Assembly (NCBI GenBank): GCA_948567375.1
Contig: OX419755.1
Location: 75,414,931-75,478,930, forward strand
From: Lunularia cruciata
Lineage: Eukaryota > Streptophyta > Marchantiopsida > Lunulariales > Lunulariaceae
DNA: 64,000 bases
Reading direction: 5' to 3'
Each line of letters begins with the position of its first letter. Position 1 is the first letter of the stretch. Below the pieces are notes generated by a model that had not been told where the DNA came from, made no database searches, and worked only from the letters and a program-made list of their open reading frames with translations. Shown one piece after another: positions 50,713 through 63,499 of the stretch. The position numbers and the translations under genes were made by a program.

Positions 50713-52161
50713 TTATTTGCAGCGTAAGTGACGGTAGACCTGGCACTTGATAATTTTCTTGTGAATCTGAAAGCCTGGCATGCTCATGAATTCTACTTTA
50801 GGACCTCCACACCTCCTGCAACCTTCGTCAATGGCCGTCACTTGCTCCACGTACATAGAGTTGGCATCCATCCCTTTGCCTACTCGAAGAATAGTAACTT
50901 GAGGGTGCACTGAAAATGCAAGCCGGTGGAGCAGCCAAACACACTTGGCTGCGTCCAGAAAAGCTCCATTGAAGGTTGATCTCTCCTCCGAATCCTTGAA
51001 TACGATGTTCCAGGGAAATAAAAACCACATTTCCCGCATCTTGTTTTCACAAAACGTCCAAAACTCCGGGTCAAACGCTTTGTGCTTAGAGTTGACTGCT
51101 TGGACGGCTTCCACCAGTTTCAACCGTTGGAAATCTTCGAACCTGGTGATGCACCTCTTCTCTGGATCAATTATTCTAGTCAGTCCGGTGTCGTCAAAAC
51201 TGTCATTCTCGAAACAATGGAACAATGCTCTGTTGAGACGGGACTCCAGCACGAAGGCACAATGCTCCTTCTTCAAAAACTTTGTGCTGGGCTCTATTTC
51301 AGCGAGAGTTCTCCAGACTGAGTAGCCTGAGACCTCCATCTGCTTCATGAATACTTTGCAGAAGTACCGGACAGCAAGACGAGCTTTGACCACAGCCATT
51401 TCGAAAAGATGCACTATAGCAGACAACTCTGCGTCCTGAAGCTTCAGAGTTTGAAAATCCAGGTATGGTTCCTCTGCTTGAGGAGGGAAGTTCCTATCGT
51501 GCCGTGCTTTGCCCCTTTCTTCTGCAGAGGAAGTGTCACTGGAAGACTCCGAATACCGAATGCCTCCCGCCATACTAGGTGCAACGTAATTCATCTCAGG
51601 AAATGTCTCCTTTGCATGAGGCATGGAGGCCGGGAAAATTGTTTCCGGCGCAGCGGAAGAGTGAGCCTGTAATTGCTCCAATTTCCACTCCAACATTTCA
51701 ATGGTGTCCTGCTTCATGGACAATGCAGTCTGCTGCCTTTTACTGAGCTCTAGAAGGGCTAAGGCTCGGCTCTTGGCCCATGCTTTCTTCTCACTACTCT
51801 CACGTCCACGGCGGAAAAAGCAACCAAGCATGTTTCCAATTTGGCGAAAAGGACCGCGACGAACGCCTTTCTGGCATACTTCTCGTAAGGCATCGTCGCT
51901 GTAAAACATGAGCGGAGCTGTATGGCTGTCGTCGAGGAATCCGCTGTGGTTGGGCTCGCTCAAGCTTATGCTCCTTCCCTTGTGGTGCTTGGCATTAGAT
52001 TGTTTCATGCAGTGGTCTACTGCACATTCCAAGGAGTGTATTGGAGCCGTATGGTAATCGCTCGTTGAGTAGTATCTATAGGTTATTCTTGGGCAAGAGT
52101 CGCCGCAGTCGCTCGCAGGAGAACTGCCCACGCTCGAAGGCACCCCTCGAACACGATGATC
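50713..52161 (-). CDS. GIL1/IRKI-like protein (DUF641 family), main exon
   Basis: Plant-specific family of GRAVITROPIC IN THE LIGHT 1 and IRK-interacting proteins, linked in Arabidopsis to tropic and light signalling. The frame ends at TAA 50713-50715. The N-terminal third is Ser-rich and low in complexity. A DUF641 region runs from LDFQTLKLQDAELSAIVHLF, with RYFCKVFMKQME. The conserved C terminus has WFLFPWNIVFKD, KCVWLLHRLAFS and the ending KVEFMSMPGFQIHKKIIKCQ-VY. The first codon of the longest frame (52143-52141) is GTG, not ATG. The frame stays open upstream to an acceptor-like GAAACAG|GATC at 52161, so translation probably begins in an upstream exon. The first in-frame ATG inside this exon would cut off about 45 residues. 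Ending and length (476 codons from the GTG) fit the family. Confidence 0.85.
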   Translation of the reverse strand, partial: DHRVRGVPSSVGSSPASDCGDSCPRITYRYYSTSDYHTAPIHSLECAVDHCMKQSNAKHHKGRSISLSEPNHSGFLDDSHTAPLMFYSDDALREVCQKGVRRGPFRQIGNMLGCFFRRGRESSEKKAWAKSRALALLELSKRQQTALSMKQDTIEMLEWKLEQLQAHSSAAPETIFPASMPHAKETFPEMNYVAPSMAGGIRYSESSSDTSSAEERGKARHDRNFPPQAEEPYLDFQTLKLQDAELSAIVHLFEMAVVKARLAVRYFCKVFMKQMEVSGYSVWRTLAEIEPSTKFLKKEHCAFVLESRLNRALFHCFENDSFDDTGLTRIIDPEKRCITRFEDFQRLKLVEAVQAVNSKHKAFDPEFWTFCENKMREMWFLFPWNIVFKDSEERSTFNGAFLDAAKCVWLLHRLAFSVHPQVTILRVGKGMDANSMYVEQVTAIDEGCRRCGGPKVEFMSMPGFQIHKKIIKCQVYRHLRCK

Positions 52162-54900
52162 CTGTTTCAGTAGGAAATTTAGTTAGTGGTTTGAGATAAC
52201 ACCAGTCATTCTGCAATCAACTTTTCCAGCGAGAGGAATGCTCCAACCCAACAGGCAGCGAATAAAGACACCTTAGACGCCCATCAGATCGCGCAGGAAA
52301 TTGAACTGGCGAGCCGAATCTTCATGCCCATGCCCAAAATAACCATAAGTTGAGACACCACGGGTGCATACTCAATCCTTCCAGCTCACGCGGGATAATG
52401 CTCCAACCACTAAGTTGAGATATTGGTGTCCCACCTGATGATGATGACCCGTGTGATGCAAAATACGCTCTGCATTGCAAGTCCTCTCCATGACACCACA
52501 CTTCCTGTGAAGTGGTGAAACTTCTCTTCAAAAGATTGCAACAACGCCTAGAATTCTGCAGAGAACGGTTCCCGATCAATTCATCAATCATACAGCTAAC
52601 CCTCTTTGTACGGGAATTGTAAAGTTGGGAATTAACCACATGTATCTGCAATCTATGGTTAATCACCTTCACCACACGTAGGTGCTGGACAAGTGTCTTG
52701 GTAGAGCAATGCTATGTCTTTCAAGTCTCTCGGGGTCTATATGTTTTCCTTCCTGGTAGTATCCAAGACTGCATTTGGCGCGTCGTGCAGAATGCACTTC
52801 ATTTCGAGAATCGAGGGCCCAGTACATCTGACTTTCTGAAATAAACAGAACAACGAGAGGAGAAGAACAGAAGAGAAGGATGTTCAGGGGAGAGAGAACA
52901 GAAGAGATGTCCGAGCGAGTTCCCGATTTCCTGATGAAGGGAGAGAGGAGAAAAAGTAGAAATAATATTGAACGAGAAATTGACGAGGCAGACCAACGAA
53001 CTGACACTGGACAAGAATACAGAAAAGTAGAGAAGAATGTTGAAGCGCCGCGATAGGGCCGAGCTAGACAACGAGCTGGACACTCGAGAAAATTTCTAGA
53101 TCTTACCACCATTGAGTTGATCAATCAGTTGTATCTCTTCAAACTAGTTCTTAGCATTCATGATCAACCAGGTGTATCTCTTGCAAGAAGACAACTGATT
53201 ATTAAACATTGACGGACTACAACGTCTCATTGGTGTACCTCTTTCAGTCTACTACTGATTGTTCCACAGTGATGATATACAGTGTCATCTCCTCCTAGCG
53301 ATTAAAGGGACTACATTTACATACTCTCGTGCCTCCATCGACTCACCTGGTATTTATGTTTAGAAGAAATTTACTAAAACTCTGATCGTTCCATCTCGTC
53401 GTCTTGAAAACTTCATGAGAGTGTCAATGACTAGTGTTTCCCGCTCCAAACGCCTCAACATACTTCACAACCCCAAACCCGATTGCACCTCTCTCACCCC
53501 TGTGAAGAACTCTCTTGAATTGAAGCCTCACCTTTTTGATTGGAGGAAAAGGATTTTGCTTGTGGTGGTAAGCACAACCTCACTTCTACTTGGTGTCTCC
53601 ACTCTCAAATCAAGGCTAGCGGAGAGGCAGTATCACCTGAAGTACACTGCCAAATGTCAAAAGACTGCTACCAGAATATCACATACAATGATCAGATCTT
53701 TGGCTCTCGATCCTCAACGATCAAAGTAACTAAATCATGCCAGTCTCGGCGGACGTGTTCCAGCTTCAATCAACACAAACGACACTTCCAACGGCATACC
53801 CTGAGCAGAGAGGGAGAAAAGTAGTAGTTCGAACAGAGAGCGGTCTCAACGGCAGAATATCAGGGAGGAGAGCACTCAGACACAGAAACACAGGACTCGA
53901 AGTCAAACAGACAACTCTCACTCGAAATTTTCATATTCCCGCCCGCCGCACGTATGGAGGCACCACACGCTTTAGGATGACGTGGATCTTCCCCCTACCG
54001 TACTGTAGTACCTCTAGATTCACGTCGTGAGTACCCGCGAATCTAACGGACAGCCTCCACTGTGAGTCAATCCGAAACATCCATCCTCTTCTGACAAGAA
54101 CACAATTGATCCATCTCTGTCAGATGTTAATCCCCAACTAATCCCTTATTACTAGTGCAGTTGCCGACACCGATTTCAGGTAGTTATCACCTATATTGAT
54201 GAACGGCAATCCTGCAATATAAAGCGAATGAAAACATCCATCCACGATTCCCCCAGTCGTAAGTCACCCGATTCAGGTCGTTGTGACGGAGATCCATCCT
54301 CGTTGGTGATCGATTCCTAACTCCCCGTACTAATTCTGTAGGTCTTTCAATTGATCCTGACGCCGATTTTCTCCGTTTTAGGAAGAAGAATTTCGCATTT
54401 GGATTTGAAGAGCCGGATCCGATTGTCTCTTTAAGTTTGCTAAGGGGTTTCGGAAATAGATTTGTGACGGATGTCTCCGGACATTTATAAAATTTCTAAT
54501 TATATTGAGAGAACTTGGTAGTGAGATGAGATGAGATGGTAATGAATGAACACTATGTAATTTCATATAGGGGGTATTTCGTCCAAGTTGCATTCATTTA
54601 TTTGAACCAGGTGTTAGGTTAATGAGGTATAAGAATGTTGTATCAAAATAAATGATTGTCGGAATAAGGGAAGTGGTATCTTGAGAGGATTGCCATGTGG
54701 TTGGATGAGTTGGGTGAGTTTGTATTAGAATGGGATTTATGAAATTTTTGGTGGATCCAAAATGCACGCTCTCAACTATTCTAATTCTCAATTCAAATTC
54801 ACCATCTTAAGTGCAAATGCTCCCTCGGTCAGTCAACTAAATGGCGGTTTAGTAGTTTTGTATTGGTGTGGTGGTTAATTTTCATAGATTAGTGTGGCAA
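52162..54900. other. Upstream region of the GIL1-like gene; otherwise unassigned
   Basis: Contains a purine-rich tract (about 52840-53050). Overlapping frames of about 100 codons on the plus strand (53415-53824) are not recognised. AT content rises again after about 54.35 kb. Confidence 0.4.
53107..53112 (-). CDS. Candidate two-codon first exon of the GIL1/IRKI-like gene
   Basis: The minus strand reads CTCAATGGTG|GTAAGATC. An ATG GTG followed by a consensus GTAAG donor would join in phase 0 to the acceptor at 52161 through a 945-base intron. This gives the protein a methionine start and six extra codons before the longest frame, for about 484 residues. It is a position-based proposal only; another upstream exon could supply the start. 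Confidence 0.3.
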
Positions 54901-54986
54901 AGGATAGTGTGAGTTATGGAAAATAATCCACACCGCCCCACAACAACCAAGAAATTGATTGGGGGTCGAGGAATTTTACTCCAAAA

Positions 54987-55784
54987 GTGCAACAAAAATT
55001 TAGATATGGAAGATCAAGTACCTTGTTACAATACAGGAGGCTCCTTTTGGATGTAGATCCAAAACCTATAGACTCACCTTCGGAATCGCAACCTGAACAA
55101 CCATTAGGGAAATTTGGAAAAAAGTTGAGGATGGCTTCTATCATGCCCGGCAAAACCAAAGAGGATGAACGGTTTTGCATGGTTATGCACCATTATGGCC
55201 AAATCCTAGATTATTTGGAGGACCCCGAGCATTTTTCACAGAGTCATGGTGTGAATTGCAAAAAGCTCATTCAAAAATTGACTGCTTTTAGTTTCATGGC
55301 AACATCTTTTATCTAAGAGGTGCAAGGATTTCCTACTTGTATGACAGGTGACCAACTTTACAAGAAATGATAGAGGTACATGAAAAAATACAAAGAAGCT
55401 TGGGAGCTTAAGAACAAGTCAACGAGAGAAGGTCTCATAGAGAAGGAATATGGCAAAGGGTAGAGAAATATAGAAGATAAATTGAATGGAATGTCCCCAC
55501 ATTTTGCTAGAATGGAAGCCATGTTTAGGAACCAAGCAAACATTAGTCCACCTACTATGGTAAGTTTGGGAGATTTAAATCTCAATTCAAGCGAGGTTTG
55601 CATAGAGGAGTTCCATGAAGGTACAAAGGAGGAGAGCTCTCAATTCCCATCTGCCCTAAAGGTGGTGGTCTTGGACTCGTGCTCCGAGTTTGCCCCAAAC
55701 ATCCAAGGGGTAGAAATTATACCTAATGTTTACATGGACAATGGAATTCAATCACCAAGGATGAGTCACCATATATTGCAATAG
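54987..55784 (+). pseudogene. Myb/SANT-like transposon-associated protein, broken
   Basis: One reading frame runs from 54987 to 55784, interrupted by only three stop codons (TAA at 55314-55316 and two more before 55482). After the first stop it reads EVQGFPTCMTGDQLYKK, then RYMKKYKEAWELKNKSTREG and DKLNGMSPHFARMEAMF. The pattern (a short helical DNA-binding region, then a lysine-rich stretch and a conserved PHFARM-like block) resembles the Myb/SANT-like accessory proteins of PIF/Harbinger elements. A charged helix (about 55970-56150, MKMEAERVRLEIEK) probably belongs to its C-terminal part in another frame. With so few lesions the copy died fairly recently. Assignment is by resemblance only. 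Confidence 0.55.
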
Positions 55785-56199
55785 TAGAGGAATCACCTTT
55801 TGTTACACCATCTCCTTTAACTTCTATAGGGGATAGGTCCGAGTGTGCTTTCCTCAACCAAGAAGGAGAAAAGTGACCCAAAGAGGAGAAAAAGTGAAAT
55901 ATCACCAAGTAAGGTATCTCGGATGTCACGTAGTATGTCATTGTCTTAGGAGTTAGCAAAAATTACCATGTTGAAGGTAGATATTATAGACTCCAAGAAG
56001 AAGTTATGACTAGCTGAACTAGAAGCTACCAACATGATGAAAAGAGAGAAAACATTGATGAAAATGGAAGCCGAGCGTGTTAGATTAGAGATAGAGAAGA
56101 CAATAATTGAAATTGAGAAGAAATTGAGTGCAAATAAAAAGGAAACCTAGGGCAAAGAAACAAAAATTCAAGGAGAAGAGTTTATAGTCAAAGTCCACT

Positions 56200-57579
56200 C
56201 ATGAGATCAAAATAGGTCTCTTATAGGTAGGAAAATCTCCCAAGGAAATAAGCCAATATTTCAAAGTGCTAACTCAAGTTTAACATGCGGATCCCAATGC
56301 CGCCTATTCCCAATGATGCATAGTGTTACACCTTGAAGTTTGTGCCAATTGGAGTGGTGTTGGGTGGGTTTTGGGCAACGCTCAATGGCATGTGTAGGCA
56401 CTGAGTGATGCATATCGATGGCAAGTGTAAGCGCCCAATACAATAGGCTGATGCCTAGTACCATTAGGGTTTAGGGAGGTTGACCGGTTCTATTAAGGGC
56501 AATGCATGATGGCACTCATTGTTTGTGGGAGGCGCGCATAGGCACTAGGTGATGCACAATTCAACACAAGGCACAAGTGATCAAAACAAATGAAAATAGA
56601 TATGAGAGTTTGACAAGGAGAAATTGAGAATAGGTGATAAAATTTTGAGAAAACTACCGGTATATAAGATGTGCATAAATGTTTTAAATGTGCATAAGAT
56701 GCATATAAATGTGGAGCAACTAAAACATGTCACTATGCTAGAGGAGAAGGAGGTGAAGAAGATGAGGGAGATGCAACATGGTGTCTTAAGTGTTGCTACT
56801 ACGTCCTCAAATCTATGACGATATACATGATGTTGAATCCTAAATGGACTCAATGACCACCAAAGGACCGCTCGCTCTCATCTAAGTCTCGATGCTTGAT
56901 AACACAAGCAAGAAGAGAATATGGGTCACTACTATAAGAACTTAGTATATTGGATATCAACTCCTCTTCTGCCCAACTAACAACAAGCCTATCATCATGG
57001 ACAAATCTATCCAAAGTACTCATCAAAGGGTGACCAAGTGTATGATGCTCTCTCTACCCTATAAAGACGGAAGTGAGAAGGATGGATAGCACCATGTGGA
57101 TGGTTCCTATAAGAAGAGAGTGCATAGTTGTCTAGGATCAAAAGATCATGAAGAGGTAACCCTATTGAAGTGAGATGCTCATATGATCTAACTCTAAGTC
57201 CTCTAAACTAGTCATCTTGTTGGACATCAATAGAACACAAACATACCATGAGGTGAGACCTGGTGTGAACTCCCTCTGGGCGTTCCAACCACTATCACAT
57301 GCTCCATAGCAACCACTCCCCTCCAAAGTAAGGTTTATCCACAAGATAATCTCGAAGCATAACAAACAAAATTGGATGAAAATGGCAAACACCAAGACAT
57401 GCAACCCATCCTACAGGCCTTGACTATCTATGAGTGCACCAACCATGCCTAGTCTATCTTTCTCATGCACAAAATCCAATGTTACCACAAACCCATAATG
57501 ATGCCAAACAAGTAACATCCACAACAATAATCTTCTTTCATAGGAAGCTTGGGAAGAGAATACATGGAATATAATCTCA
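56200..57579. other. AT-rich, no gene recognised
   Basis: Short frames only. Around 56.3-56.5 kb there are irregular repeats of a GATGCATA/GGCACTxxGTGATGCA motif, seen again at 59.3-59.7 kb. Confidence 0.4.
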
Positions 57580-58000
57580 TAATAGATAAAGCCTCTCCCT
57601 AAACTCAGTTTGAGTCCCATGAGTCTCCACATTATGAGGTAACACATGGGTGGTATCTATCACAAATGTGGCATCAATCTGGGTTTGCATCTCATTGCGA
57701 GTATGGGTCTGGCAAGCAATACTACTTAGTCTTGGTCCAAGATAAGCCACACGAGCCCTCACCTGATCTAGACTACTCTCACTCTCTTCTACTTGAACAT
57801 GTGCACTCTTGCACTTCTCCATAGCAAAGGCTAACTCTTGTGCTTGATTCTATATCTGGACACTATAACCCTCAGCAATGGAAGTGGCACCTAGGATGTC
57901 CAAGTTCAAGTAAGCTAATCTATGCTCTTTCTCTATCTCAAAAGTGATAAAGGTCAGATACTTCTCCTCTTTTGCAGTAAGAGTATCCTCTTGCTCACAA
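57580..58000 (-). pseudogene. Coiled-coil-like ORF remnant
   Basis: One minus-strand frame reads through about 57996-57580 with a single stop: YREILLCEQEDTLTAKEEKY, IEKEHRLAYLNLDI, then EKCKSAHVQVEESESSLDQV and VETHGTQTEF. It is rich in Glu, Lys and Leu with heptad-like spacing. It may be gag-like or part of an unclassified mobile element, perhaps related to the coiled-coil fragments in the 3.8-kb repeats. Confidence 0.4.
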
Positions 58001-61000
58001 AGGAGTATCTCTCTATACTAACAATCTACCATGCTCCTCAAAGCTCTCCAATCTACTCTTGCACTCAAGCACTAATCTCTCTTGCTTTTCTACACTCTCC
58101 AATCACCTCTTGCTCAACCAGATGTCTCTCTCCTTCCTTAGCCACTCACACACAATCATCTAAAACACGCTTGATGTCAACAAAACAAGAAGAGTGTGAA
58201 GGTACTCTGAAGTGCTTGGAGAGAGGTTCACCCTCCACAAATGGAGGAAAGAGAGAAGGGGAAGAAGAGGAAGAAGGAGCATCTCAAAGGATGACAATGG
58301 AGAAGGAACTCTCTCCCTACAACTATCATGACCTAACCCCACTATTGGGAAGACATGTGTCTCAACAAAAATCTATTGAACATCTATTCACAAGTGGTAC
58401 ATTTAGTCATCTATCGAGTAAAATTCCCTTTTGAATCAAGTAAATACACAAGTTCATTAAGTAAGGTATGTTAAATTAACTCATTTATTAAACATTGGTA
58501 ATGGTATATAAAATAGAAATTTTTATGTTTTCAAATAATGAAAACATACAAATATATGCCAAAACTTAAATCTAATCAATCACCTATGGTTCTTGTTCCC
58601 TCTCTCATCCTCCCCATCATCAACACTCTCATTTTTGTCCAAGCTATCTGCATCCTCATGATCATGATCTTCCTCTCATATAATGTCCTCCTCTCCATCA
58701 CTCAAGTACATCATTTCACCCTCAAGAATGAAACCTCTCTCCACAAAGAGATGAGTGAGTATCTACCCAAGGAAGGTGACTCTGAACCTATGCTTCTTAG
58801 GTACCCTCAATTAGCTTTGCAAACTCCACATCTCAGCAATGATAGCTCTAAATGCTAACTCTCCCCAGTCATAATCCTCCACACCAAATCTCCTCAACTT
58901 TGTCTTGGTGTTGAGAACCAAATGCGCATGTACAATCTTGGGCTTAATGGTTGGTGCCACAAGTGCACCCATCAACCGGAAGAATGCTCTAAAAGCAAGA
59001 TACGCACATTGCTTTGCAATATACCTTTTTGCAACCTTGTCTCTTTATGGAAACCAATCTGAAATAGTGGTGTAAGGAGCAGTCCTCCACCTTGGCATGG
59101 CCAATGCATCTCTAACTATATCTATGGTCAATTGAAATTGTCCCTTTTTCACCAACCATGTGCAAGAATTCTTGTCCCAAGTACACACAAACTCAATACA
59201 AGGAAGAACCTGCAAAAACCACCAATAAATAAAATCTTTAACTTCAATCCTCACATAAAAAGACGTTAAGTGCTGCTTGACAGCGCCTATAGACAAGAAA
59301 AAATGGACGGATCTTGTGGAACAATGCTTGTTGCAGTTGCGGGACAAGGTTTGAGGATGGGATTATTGTGGGATGATGCCCGCTGATGCTATTGGATAGT
59401 TGCCATGAGAGATGCCCAGTGTTGTGCATGGATGCTCATTGATGCTGCCATAGAGGCATAAGGTTTAGGGTTAAGGCTATGGGATAGGATTTTGCAAACA
59501 AAAAGGTTTTGGCGGCATTGGGTGATGCTTGTAGGCATTGTGGGAAAAAAGGGTTTAGGGTTTAAAATGGGTTTGATGGAATGTGATGCCCATAGATGTA
59601 GGATGGTATAGGATGGTGCTGCTGGACAGATTTAGATGGCACTAGGTGACACCAATAGGTGTTGATAATTGTGACACCTAAAAGGGGAGAAAAACAAAAA
59701 CAATGAAAACATATTAATGAAATGGAGGAAAAAAACTTAAGAAGGCTAGAATAATACCTTTGGATGTGTGTAGTGAAGGCCAAGTGTAATTTTGAGGCCA
59801 ATTACATCAAGATTGACCTCCTTGATTCCAACTACAGTAGTTCAAATCTTATGTTTATCAAGCAAACACCATTTGATGAAGTTCATTGAGTGTTGGATGG
59901 TATGAAATCCAATGAGCCAATCTCCTTCTTGAGTATTTCTCATGTCTAGACCGTCAACAATCTTCTCATAAACCCATACTTCTGCCATAGATATGTAAAT
60001 GTAGGAATAGTAATAATTTTGGTTCCTTGCTCTCCTCTCTCTTCTTATTTGTGTTTAGAAACTTCTCCCTTCTCATTTGTGTTCAGAAACTTCTCCCTTC
60101 TCACTAGTGTTCAGAGACTACTCACAAATGCTCTCCTCTCATTCCTAGTTTCAAATCCTCCTCTCCTTCCCAATTTTGAATCCTCCTCTCCTCTCCTCTC
60201 CTCTCCTCTCCTGCAAATTGCAAATTTTAAATTTTGGCCCCAAATTGAAAATAGAGTAATCTTGTCTTCAAATAAAAGAATCTCTAGAACCCTCACCCAA
60301 ACTCCTTATTCACCCAAATAGAACTTGAAATTAAATGTGTACACCCTTTGAAACTCAAAAACTCTAAAAAGTTGCCAACTACACCCTCCTCTTACGAACA
60401 CCAACCCATGAAGCTCAAGTGCAAATGGTTCTTGCTCAATGATTCCTTGAATGGCTCAATTCCAAAAATGTGAAACATATGTGTAAGAGGAGGGTTTATA
60501 TAGCTCCCACATGAAAAATTATATTTATATCCATGCTGACTAAATTTTTATTTGAGTGGAAAGAAACTGAATTTGGGGAGCAAAAATTAGAATCATCAAT
60601 GTGAATCAACGGCAACATGCGGCATGCCATGTTGCCAACCGGTGCACCCAACCATTACTTTAGAGAAGGAGCCGCCCCAAGCACCTCCACATGCCAACAT
60701 GTGGCACTGTCAAGGGCAGATGGGCACCACCCAAATTTAAACATGTTGGCGGGTGGCTCCTAACACCCACCAACATCTACCCTTAAGTGTCGGCTGGTGC
60801 CACCCTAAAAAACCTATATTAATATTGGTTTTCCTACAAACATTGTTCATCATCCTACACCATCCAACGACTTCTACTTCATAGTGGGCAAGACTGAGCA
60901 CCATCCGGCAACTTTGACTCTAAACAGAGTGACATCCAATGCTATCTATCGCCTTTGAGTGTAAACTGGGTGACACCCTGTGCCATCTAGCAACTTTGAG

Positions 61001-61249
61001 CATAAATTGAGCCACATATGATGTGTACAAATGTATACAGGTGTTCTCAAGCACCTTCTTGCAATTTTACATAAGATTCCATCATGGTAGAGAGAGCAAC
61101 ATACATTTTTGTAAACTTGGTGTTTGTTCAAGGGATATGGATATGATAATGGGATAAAATAAAAGAAACATTACTACATCTGAAGAATTGAAGCATGAAT
61201 ACTTTATTATAGAGAAACTTATTTGGTTATACCATCAAAGTGATGAGCA
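58001..61249. other. AT-rich, simple and short repeats, no gene recognised
   Basis: Includes a (TCCTC)n run at about 60172-60210 and a duplicated TTCAGAAACTTCTCCCTTCTCA-type unit (60057-60112). Two short plant-telomere-like pieces (TTTAGGG twice) lie near 59463 and 59550. A minus-strand 100-codon frame at 59347-59045 is not recognised. A GC-richer patch lies at 60.6-60.8 kb. Confidence 0.45.
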
Positions 61250-62370
61250 AGGCATTGTTACATCACCCTTGACCTACTTTCTTCCCTTCCAAGTTCTATT
61301 CCATGCAAAGACATTTTTTTTTTATCTATTTGAGTTTCCTCTGTAAATTCACCAACATCTTCCAACCAAAAATCTGACCTATTGATTAAAACTTTATGTA
61401 AAATAATACACATTGAAACCCACTTTAATAAATATGCATTTCTACTATTGTCTTTAACTTTCACTCTTAGCTCACAAAGAGAATGTCATCTAGCTTTCAA
61501 TACTCCTATACAATGCTCATTTATCACCCTTGCCTTTGCTAGATATTTGTTGAACTCTTGCTTGTCCTTTGATTGGGCATGCTTGAAAGCTGGGACTAGG
61601 TGATGCATGGGTACATAACTTGAATCACCTAAAAGGTACTCTTTTGCCTCAAAACTGCAACATCCTCCTCTCTAGTTCAAATCATTCCACAATGATGATT
61701 TTTTCAAACAAGTCATGTTGTGACATGACCCTGACATTCTTGCAAATAATCAAATCAAATCATACCGGTAATAAAATCTTGTAAATGTACAAAGAGGTGT
61801 GCCAATACATTGAAAAAAAGAACAAAACAAATATAAAACATACCTCTAGTAAAATGTATAATTCTCCTTTTATCATCACAAATCACTTGGCCATTTATGG
61901 AATATGAACCCTTTTGGCTGAAATAGATTTCTCCATCCACAGTGGCTCAAGTGGAAAGAAGAAACAATGTTCTATCTACCAAACCAACACAATCTAGGAA
62001 ACCTTTTTGTGCAAAAACTACAGATATCCTCCTCCTCTCCTTGTGCTCAAGTCATGAAACTTGACTCCTCATCAAATCTAATATGGCCATAATAACTCTA
62101 CCTATAAAGGCAATTGTTGAACCTACACTAATGCTCCAAATATTTAACATGTGTGCAACAAAAGCTAAATTATCATGATTCCCAAATCTATCCAGAGCTA
62201 GGGCTACTTGGATCCACATGAGTGTTTTCTCTCTTCTATAGTTTTTCTTAAAAATAGTGTGCATTTTAATCAAATCTACTAATCTTAAAAAAGAATTAAC
62301 ATCCATTCTAGTAAGTTGGCAAAAGGCCTTCACATCAAGATTTCTAAAATACTTTGTCACAAATTCTTGA
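61250..62370 (-). pseudogene. PIF/Harbinger DDE transposase, broken
   Basis: Minus-strand pieces in order. Near 62360-62052: FRNLDVKAFCQLTRMDVNSF, WIQVALALDRFGNHDN and FIGRVIMAI, the N-terminal part of DDE_Tnp_4 transposases. Near 61880: SINGQVICDDKRRIIHF, with the first catalytic aspartate. At 61611-61625: GDSSYVP, with the second. At about 61506-61522: NEHCIGVLKAR, with the glutamate. Then RVKVKDNSRNAYLLKWVSMC and IILHKVLINR. At least two in-frame stops and several frame changes break it. No terminal inverted repeats were found. It faces the Myb/SANT-like remnant at 55 kb, but a shared element is not shown. Confidence 0.82.
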
Positions 62371-63350
62371 CTACCAGGATAAATAAATTGGGGTTCTAGG
62401 TATCAATCATATGTACATACTCCCACCCACTAATTAGTAACTCTAGCATATCTAAATCTACTTCTACTTCTTCATCTTCATCTTCTAATCTTTGTTGCAA
62501 GATCTACACATCTAATCAAATAATCCATTGTATACATTTTCTAATATTTCTAGTTAGTTTGACATGCATGCTCTCTCTTCACATGTTCTCCTCATTGACT
62601 CACTTCTTGAATCACCAAAGATAACACCTTCTTGGCATGCTCTACACTTCTCACTTAAAGCTACTCTATTCTCTACACACTACACAAGAGAACAAGATAA
62701 GAATTTCATTTCCTAACTGATATGAGAACAAGGAACTTTTAAATAATGAAATCAAGGATTTTGGATTGAGCTTCAAAAAAGTTCACTCCCCTTTCCAACC
62801 TTCATACAACCCACACTTCCCTCTTTGTATTCAATTTTCTCATTCTCATCCTCCTTGTTCATTTTGCCAACTCGTGCACAAATCTCCTAACTTTGTGATC
62901 AATTTTCTTGGTCATTTTTGTTCTCATACATCACACTGTCACCCCCTTTGGTGGCCACCACATTCACCTTAACCTAAATGAGGCACTTTATTAACCCTAA
63001 TATGTTACATATATGTAATTAATGCATTATGGTATGACAATGGAAAACTCCGTATCCTTTATTTTCTATGAATCACCTCCTATGGAGTGTGCTAATAATA
63101 AGGAACTTGGATGGAAATATATAGTGGGACCTTTTTTCTTCTTTCCCACACCCCATACTGATTTAGTCAACACTTTGTAATAATCAATATGAAAATATAC
63201 AAAGCTTCATAAGACTATTTTTGAACCCCCCCTATGTTTACTTTACTATTAATGTACCTTGATATCTTAAGTTTATTTTTTGTCTCACCTTTATACAAAC
63301 ATAAAGATCTGCTATTGTCTCAACCATATATGTACAAGCACTTGCTATTA
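62371..63350. other. AT-rich, no gene recognised
   Basis: May include the 5' side of the Harbinger-type element. No inverted-repeat end could be matched to a partner. Confidence 0.4.
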
Positions 63351-63499
63351 TCTTGCCCAAACAACAAAGCATATCCAATGCCATGTTAGAAGTCCTCATT
63401 GCTTCCCTTGTCATTGACTACCTTGCTTGTCTAATGTCTTCACTTGCTATTTTGGTCATCCTTGCACATTATGCATCTTTCTTCTCCATCATGCCACTT

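Noticed and set aside
52141-52143. GTG as the start of the GIL1/IRKI-like protein
   Set aside because: Plant nuclear genes rarely start at GTG, and the frame stays open upstream to a good acceptor site, so a spliced first exon is more likely.
53415-53824. Overlapping ~100-codon plus-strand frames
   Set aside because: No recognised motif, and several frames are open at once, which reflects composition and not coding.
59461-59560. Plant-telomere-like TTTAGGG motifs
   Set aside because: Only one or two units occur at each place; too short for an interstitial telomere.
60172-60210. (TCCTC)n run as a regulatory element
   Set aside because: A simple microsatellite in an AT-rich gene-free stretch with no nearby gene.
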